64,000 bases of DNA from Bolinopsis microptera. Lineage: Eukaryota > Ctenophora > Tentaculata > Lobata > Bolinopsidae. Positions 57,143-64,000 of this stretch are shown here, piece after piece (the stretch's first letter is position 1; the number at the start of each line of letters is the position of its first letter). The stretch lies in contig NC_087072.1 of NCBI RefSeq assembly GCF_026151205.1, positions 22,337,603 through 22,401,602 of the forward strand. The letters run 5' to 3'. The position numbers and the translations under genes are program-made. The notes under the pieces were generated by a model. It did not search any database and was not told the DNA's origin. It saw only the letters and a program-made list of their open reading frames with translations.

Positions 57143-58648
57143 CAAGACGGGCAGTTTGGGGAGTAAAGTATTGGGTTTAGTGCACTGGGAACTAGAAGTG
57201 GTATATGACTGACTATAGGGATCAGTTTCCAGAAGAACTATAACGGTATTGAGTATTATGGTCATTCAGTGCAGAATTTAACACCATTTGAATGCTCTGG
57301 TTCGTGCAGAGAGAAGGAGAGTTACAGAAGAAACTCAACATAGTGATGATGATGTAATTTTATTTTTAGCTTTACTGTATTGATTTGAATTGAGCTTGAC
57401 AAATTGAAAAGACTGAATAACTGCAATACAACTGCAAAATCTATAGGATAAAAATAAAATTATACTCAAAATCTTTGTAAAAACAGTCGTAACATAGAGC
57501 AGGGTTAAAAATAGCTTACCGATAGGTTTTTAGTTAAATAGCGGAAATTGATATAACGTTAAATGCGGATCTGAATTACCCCATTTTGCTGAATTTACAT
57601 ATTTCAAGATGATTCTGTCAGAACATGTACATGCGTTTCATTATTAAAACTAGTATCTACAGTGAAGAGAGTTAGAAATTCAATGGTGTGACAGTTGGCA
57701 ATAAAAATATTCGAGGGTAAATCTAAAACTGTTGCAAGTCTGTCTAGATGCTAAATTGGTAGAACACAGAATATTTAAATTCTGACATGAACTTTCTGAT
57801 TAAAAATATCTCAAATAATCCATATCTGTCTTTTGAATTTTAAATTTGGCCAAGGGAACAATATCACTGACCCGACATATAATGCATAATATGGAACACT
57901 CAAGACATGCATCATCAGCCGGTCAACTTGAAAACATATAACTTTCAAAGTCATCATCGCTCAGACAGCAGACCAATTATCAATATTAATAACTGAACAT
58001 CAATTTAAATCTGGGACTGTGCTTCTTTCTATTTACACTACAAAGACCTATAATTGTACATAACTTCATTATAAAGATCTTGTTGCTGTAACTACACATT
58101 GAGCATTTTCTGGGCCAATATTTTCCTCTGAAGATTCTCTGTCTGCCATGGGTAAGGGTCTGCCCACACTACGCCTCTATTCCCCGAAGGTCTGCACACA
58201 CTACGCCATGGTGACGGGCCACATGGCGTGGGTAAAAAAAAAACAGATTCACACAACGAGGCGCGTAGTGTGGGCAGAGCTCCCGCCAGTTGGCGTGGAA
58301 ACTCTCGGGGAATAGAGGCACGGATTTTAAAAATCCGTCACCACATGGCGTAGTGTGGGCAGACCTTCGGGGAATAGAGGCGTAGTGTGGGCAGACCCTA
58401 ACATGAGGGCTGTGCCACGGCTAACCTTTTGTGGACAGGAAGGATCCACTGCACTGATTATATTGAAATTACATATATTCAATTTCAGTATAATAGATGC
58501 GCGCGACTCGACACGATTTCCCCAAAACAAGACCCGCGGCACAGCCCTGGTGACGTCACACCACGTGGTAAAATAATTCAAAATATTTACACATTGACAA
58601 TTAAACTGACACGGACATATGTCCGCTTATATGAACTATCTGTTCTTA
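57143..58648. other. Intergenic region between two convergent genes
   Basis: It contains 3' UTR sequence of both genes (AATAAA-like signal near 57449) and the MITE at 58156-58398; nothing else was recognised. Confidence 0.5.
58156..58398. mobile_element. MITE with ~57-bp TIRs and TAA target duplication (PIF/Harbinger-like)
   Basis: It starts GGGTCTGCCCACACTACGCC and ends in the reverse complement; the inverted identity extends ~57 bases with one mismatch. TAA flanks both sides (58153-58155, 58399-58401). GGG termini with a TAA duplication fit PIF/Harbinger. No transposase is present. Confidence 0.88.
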
Positions 58649-61600
58649 TCATGACGCAATAAGATTAACGTCACCGTTGTTTTCTGTTGTTCTCTCTTTG
58701 ACAATAATATCCCCGTCCAGTTTGTCAACAGATTCCGTTTCTGTTTCTTCTGGTTCTTTCTCTTTCTCTGAGCTCTTACTCGTCTCTTCGCCTGCAAAAT
58801 TAAAGCACTCGTTTTAAACACACTCATTAGTTATTGGACAGCATGAATTTCGAACAAGTTTTCAGGAGAAATGAGAACGTAATTTTAACACAGCCAAATC
58901 TTATTCCCAAAGAAATTCAAAATAAGCTGTAACTTACTATAGAGGTAGAGAATAGACTCGCAAGCAAACTTGAAGAGTGGGTAATTCTGTATGAGCTTAG
59001 GACGCTGGTCTCTGAGAGCAGTTACCATGTCAAGGGGGTAGACCCCACACTTAGATTCTATCAGGTTCAGAGCGCCTTCTAGCAGAGCCACTACTCCTGT
59101 CCGTCCTATACCCTCACTGAAATTGGGAGCTTTTAAAGTGGATCCGACGCAAGTACACCAATAAGTATCTTAGTCGAATCTAGTCGTATTTTAATCCCAC
59201 AATTTTGGCGTCAGCTAAACTTATTAGACCAACTGTTTTTAATTGACATGGTAAAAAATGTCTGATCATCTTAGTTTTACCTGTACGTAATGCAGGTAAC
59301 TTGAACAAATCAATCTAAAACACGATGAGTTGGCCGTTGGATTTAAACACTTGAATTTCTGTGTACCTATAATCATAATGATAATGCAAACACATGATTC
59401 CAATTAAGATCCGTTCTTATCTAAAATGGTTAAGCCTAAAAGTAACCAATTTACCTGCAATGCACGAGAACGGGTGTTTCCACAATTTACCTGCAATACA
59501 CGAGAACGGGTGTTTCCACAATTTACCTGCAATGCACGAGAACGGGTGTTTCCACAATTTACCTGCAATGCACGAGAACGGGTGTTTCCACAATTTACCT
59601 GCAATGCACGAGAACGGATGTTTCCACAATTTACCTGCAATGCACGAGAACGGATGTTTCCACAATTTACCTGCAATGCACGAGAACGGATGTTTCCACA
59701 ATTTACCTGCAATGCACGAGAACGGATGTTTCCACAATTTACCTGCAATGCACGAGAACGGGTGTTTCCACAATTTACCTGCAATGCACGAGAACGGGTG
59801 TTTCCACAATTTACCTGCAATGCACGAGAACGGGTGTTTCCACAATTTACCTGCAATGCACGAGAACGGGTGTTTCCACAATTTACCTGCAATGCACGAG
59901 AACGGGTGTTTCCACAATTTACCTGCAATGCACGAGAACGGGTGTTTCCACAATTTACCTGCAATGCACGAGAACGGGTGTTTCCACAATTTACCTGCAA
60001 TGCACGAGAACGGATGTTTCCACAATTTACCTGCAATGCACGAGAACGGATGTTTCCACAATTTACCTGCAATGCACGAGAACGGATGTTTCCACAATTT
60101 ACCTGCAATGCACGAGAACGGATGTTTCCACAATTTACCTGCAATGCACGAGAACGGATGTTTCCACAATTTACCTGCAATGCACGAGAACGGATGTTTC
60201 CACAATTTACCTGCAATGCACGAGAACGGGTGTTTCCACAATTTACCTGCAATGCACGAGAACGGGTGTTTCCACAATTTACCTGCAATGCACGAGAACG
60301 GGTGTTTCCACAATTTACCTGCAATGCACGAGAACGGGTGTTTCCACGAGTTTCCTCTTCTCTCCGATCAGTTTGATAAAGTTAACGAACTGAGCCGGAT
60401 CATCAGGTGTGCCGTGGTGGGGCCAGCCTGTGTAGTGTAGGTGAGTTATTGTCTTGTTGATGCCATCTTGGGATACTTCAAACTCACGTTCTATCCCTCC
60501 GTCCTGAGGGGGGTTGTTGTGAACATCTGGAATTTTCTAATCTATTCAACTGCCGTGCTCTGCACAGGTTAGATTAGCTGACGGACCTCAGATCAAATAT
60601 AAAATTAACATGGGCAGTTATTTCGTAAATAGGAGAGCAAGAATCTTATATTTTAGTAGGCTCTCTAATGCCAACAATACCTGTTCTCTACAATACTAAA
60701 TACTTACGAATTCAGACTGAGTGACACAGGAGACCTCTATATTCCTGTAGACAGCTGTCTGCGTAGGTTCCGGCCAGTATTGAGTACACTTTATACTCTT
60801 CTTCTCAATACAGTCCACCACCATCACTATCAGCTCTACCTGAGATGTGTGTGTGTGGTTAATAATCGTAGCTGCTGCTGCTGTATTAACTTTATTACAC
60901 TGTGCAATATCAGGTATATCATGAGATTAAACCACGCAAAACCCACTTGGATACTGGCGTGGTATAGCTATATTGTATATGTATATTATAATATGTTATA
61001 TCTCAATCTGTATGCAATGTACATTATTGAACTTAAGAGAACTGGAAAATATACAAGATCAGATCATAAGAAAAGGTTTTGGATACTGAGTATTATTTGG
61101 ATACTGAGTACTATTAACGAATTAATAATGAGTATTATTTACTAATTAATTAATTAACTAATTAACTAATTAATAATGCGCACCTCTTGTTCCCATATCA
61201 TCTGCCAGTGATCGTCGATAGTGCTGCTCATAGGTCCTTGAGAGGCGATGTAGCTCAGCTGGTCAGAACCCACGGACACGTCCACGTAGCTTGCGTTTAT
61301 GTAGTCGTTCCCTTCTTGTAGCCTCACCCTCGTCGTGTCATCTGAGGTAGTGTAAGTAGTTTCATAAGTAAAAAGGTTTCATAAGTAAGAAGTTTCATAA
61401 GTAAAAAGTTTCATAAGTAAAAAGGTTTCATTAAAATACCCTGGTTAAATCAGCTGCAAAACGCGAAACTAAAGGAAATATGTGAGGGGAATTGTATTGA
61501 CTGATAGAGTGTCCTTACATGGGATGATATCTCTGAATCTGTTTTTGCTGTGATTCTCGTCTAGTTTAGCTGCTACCATGGTAACGCCCGGAGTCTGTCT

Positions 61601-64000
61601 GTACAGGTTGTTGAACCTGTTACTCAGGGTCCCGTCTTGTAAACTCTGAAATAACAGTTAGTCATCAACAACCTTCCATATGCGTCTCGATTCTTCAATT
61701 AGCAGTTCGATTTTTATTGCGAGTCGAAATTCGAAATTTAACTTTCTAGAAAATGAGCTTCACTACCTTTTGAAGTATGGTGATAGATCTATCCAGAAGA
61801 TTAGCAGTGTCGGGATTGAACTTTGGTAACTCCGGCAGCTCGTACGATCGAGAGTTACGTGATGCGTCTAAATCATCTGATATCTGTCTTGCGTTCATTA
61901 CTGAGGGGGAGAAACAGAAGTTTTAATCTCACGACCTTGTAGAGCTATTCGGTAACTAATAACACCGAAGGTGATTTAAGTTCAGTTATTATTATTAAAT
62001 CAAAGTTCTTAACAAGGGATAGTTAAAAAACAACGCCCAAGTCTAATCTTTCCCTAAAAGAAAAAACTAAATATCAAAAACTTCATTGTAATTTCTGCCA
62101 AGATCTCTTGTCAATACATAAGCTAAATTACGGAGATAATGCAGATCAAATATATTTAAGTTCAATATTCAAACGAACGTTTGAGTTCAATATTCAAACG
62201 AACGAATTTAACGAGTGATTTTGATTATATTGTCCTAATCACACAACAGGGGAGTGACATTATTATACATATATATTGTACATCTGCAGAACATCGGACC
62301 AGAAACTCAAGTGTTTGATCAGTGATCAAAATAACAGTCTAGTTGCATTATATTATACAAATAAAAGTAGAAAAGGTAAAACTTTGTGACCCAAAAGATT
62401 AAAATCTCCATACCACTACGCCACTAACACCAAATGTACTGTAATACATACTGTAATGATACGTAATAATATATAAATAATATCCATACCTGATCCACCA
62501 GGAGGCTTCCTGACCACCAGGTTAAGTTGTCCGTACTGAGTTGAGGAGGATTGGATCATGCCGACAATCTGCTTGTGATCCAGAGGTTCTACCTCAGTGT
62601 TGTTAATACTGACCACCTGGTCCCCTTCCTCCAGACAGGGGAGTGCTGCTGCCGCCTAAACCAACAGATAATACTTAACAACAAAGTGATAGCAGATATA
62701 TACTAGTCCTAAAACAGGCTAATCTTGCGAATCTGAGTAAAAAATATAGTTCATCATGTAAATCTTAACGAAGAATATAAATCTTCTAATTGTAGGTATA
62801 TTAAAGTATATTAAAATGTAGGATTTTTTCCGATTTTGACCCGGGGATATACTTTAATATACTTTAATATGATTGCCCCCCCCCCCCCCAGTTTTTTAAC
62901 TATATTCCAAAGAACACAGAACTCAGAAGGATACTAAATACAATACTATACACTATACTAGATACAATGCTATACACTATACACTATACTAGATACACTG
63001 TTTTCTCACCGGAGATCCTCTGGCCACTTTGCTGACTATAACAGGCATTTCCTGATCGTATCCTCCTCGTACATTAAACCCGAACTTCCCTGATGCATCA
63101 GGCATGATCGTTATATCAACACAGTCTTCTTGATCTTTCGCTCCGTTCACTGGAAAAAGAGGTAGAATGAGTGACTTACAAAATAAGAGGGGGATGTAAT
63201 GATCAAATTAGGGAAAAACATGAATAAATTGTAATACTTTTACAATAGACAATACTTCAGGCTTACCTGATGGAGTGCTAGTGTTGAGGGTGCTATCCAG
63301 GTTGATTTCTATCTGACCTGTCTTGGTGTCGTAGTCGAACCGAGCATTAGGAGTCACTGCCTCGTCCCCTGATACGTCCGAGGGGGTGCTGGCGTGGTTT
63401 GGAGATGTTCTGAAGTGGATCAGGGCTGTCAAGGATGTTTTGGGAAACATAATTTTAAATTATACTGTACAAAAATAAAATGTTCAAAAACACGTATAAG
63501 CTAGTTTTGATCCCTTGTTCATTTAAACTAATAACTACTAAAAAACAGTAAATATATCTTACGGTGATGCGAAGTCGAGGTTTTCATTTTCGAACTCCTT
63601 TTTGACGGGAGTGCTATTACTGTTATCATTATCATTCAGATAGAAACTTCTCTCATTATGATTATTTTTGCTGGCATTATGATTGTTGTTTGTGTTAGGA
63701 GAAGCTATTTTCCTTCTGGAAACCCTCTTGCTAGGTGTTCGCTCGAAGTTGCTGTTTGTTCGGACCAAGTTGTTGTAGTCCTCGATAGCTTGTTTCTGGG
63801 TTCTGCCCTTGTAGTGGTGTTTACTGCCCAGCCTCAACACTCCTCGTGAGGGGATGTCACGTGGTGTGTTTAGTCTGAAATATTTACCAAGTTGAACATT
63901 TCAAATACAGGTTAAATAGAAGTCAAAGGAATGCTCAAATTTTTAATAATTGAAAATGATCGGATAATGTTAGACTTATAGAGTTGATTCAATACCTGAA
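58649..64000 (-). CDS. PTPN3/PTPN4-like FERM-PDZ-tyrosine phosphatase, 3' part, with altered catalytic residues
   Basis: Eleven complete exons and the last five bases of another read on the minus strand with agreeing phases: 63996-64000 (partial), 63563-63874, 63267-63409, 63010-63149, 62490-62655, 61767-61900, 61519-61645, 61184-61341, 60708-60839, 60319-60536, 58938-59116, 58649-58791. Order: FERM-adjacent motif ([16 protein letters not shown]), acidic linker, PDZ ([20 protein letters not shown]), PTP domain ([63 protein letters not shown]) and an acidic tail. The order matches PTPN3/4, cytoskeleton-associated phosphatases. WPD is WPH, KNRY is KNRF and the Q-loop QTPSQ is QNYPL, so activity is doubtful. 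The FERM domain lies off the window. Confidence 0.94.
59447..60352 (-). repeat. 36-bp array of the phosphatase 5' splice site, 25 copies
   Basis: On the minus strand the unit is GTGGAAACACCCGTTCTCGT plus GCATTGCAG|GTAAATT, i.e. the end of exon 60319-60536, encoding ETPVLVHC, plus its donor. Donor GT copies lie at 60317-60318 and every 36 bases down to 59453-59454 (24 periods). Blocks of CACCCG and CATCCG variants alternate, implying block duplications. The unit holds an in-frame TAA in the exon frame. ORFs seen through the array on either strand are artefacts. Confidence 0.97.
61355..61432. repeat. Short tandem repeat near the acceptor of phosphatase exon 61184-61341
   Basis: GTTTCATAAGTAAAAAG is repeated about five times, starting ~15 bases upstream (minus strand) of the acceptor; it does not include the acceptor. 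Confidence 0.8.
62796..62880. repeat. Dispersed repeat (inverted match at 22296-22365) with internal palindrome
   Basis: ATATTAAAGTATATTAAA and its inverse ACTTTAATATACTTTAATAT flank a core GATTTTGACCCGGGGATA. It lies in a phosphatase intron. Confidence 0.6.

Noticed and set aside
59394..60440. Four overlapping ORFs of ~300-350 residues ([12 protein letters not shown] and similar repeats)
   Set aside because: By-products of the 36-bp repeat; the true coding content is the phosphatase exon end on the minus strand.

Overview
This is nuclear DNA from an animal, probably an invertebrate. It carries intron-rich genes for recognisable metazoan proteins: an LMBD1-type lysosomal membrane protein, an APMAP-type beta-propeller, a PTPN3/PTPN4-type FERM-PDZ-tyrosine phosphatase, a four-EF-hand calmodulin-like protein and a class A GPCR. 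These sit among several LINE families, a Ty3/gypsy-type LTR element, MITEs and many minisatellites. Nothing looks bacterial (no operons, no Shine-Dalgarno layout). The small exons, huge TE-filled introns and genes nested in introns would suit a ctenophore, cnidarian or similar marine invertebrate, but the sequence alone does not settle the phylum.

Layout, left to right. 1-1800: the 5' part of a Ty3/gypsy-like element on the minus strand. 2150-2760: a truncated LINE tail. 3439-5243: an intron-rich gene of unknown function (plus). 5745-21211: an LMBD1 gene of 12 exons (plus), reconstructed with consistent splice phases. Its ~10 kb seventh intron holds a complete two-ORF LINE (antisense), MITEs and a frameshifted GPCR gene; an alternative 3' end lies before that intron. 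22104-35252: an APMAP-like gene of six exons (plus). Its ~10 kb first intron holds an ORF with fused AlkB-type dioxygenase and SGNH hydrolase domains, followed by a LINE pol ORF with N-terminal zinc fingers. 35253-48055: about 12.8 kb without a recognisable host gene, rich in minisatellites. 48056-57142: the calmodulin-like gene (plus), whose ~8 kb second intron holds an antisense TauD-like dioxygenase gene, a 5'-truncated L1/Tx1-type LINE and MITEs. 58649-64000: the 3' part of the PTPN3/4-like gene (minus), which runs off the right edge.

The most striking property is that tandem repeats next to exons are built from the splice sites themselves. A 36-bp unit repeated 25 times consists of the end of the phosphatase exon encoding the catalytic Cys plus its 5' splice site. 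A 42-bp unit in the APMAP gene consists of a 3' splice site plus the first 27 bases of the exon. A 28-bp unit before calmodulin exon 3 does the same. Calmodulin exon 2 has both splice sites duplicated, and LMBD1 exon 4 has a duplicated donor. The second LMBD1 intron starts with a copy of the next exon's beginning and contains an inverted copy of an exon of the neighbouring gene. This looks like a recurring way in which introns are made or enlarged in this genome.

The second notable item is the AlkB-SGNH ORF (24298-25863) upstream of a LINE pol ORF, which has a full set of AlkB iron and 2-oxoglutarate ligands. The third is the phosphatase domain, which has lost the WPD aspartate and other catalytic residues and may be a pseudophosphatase.
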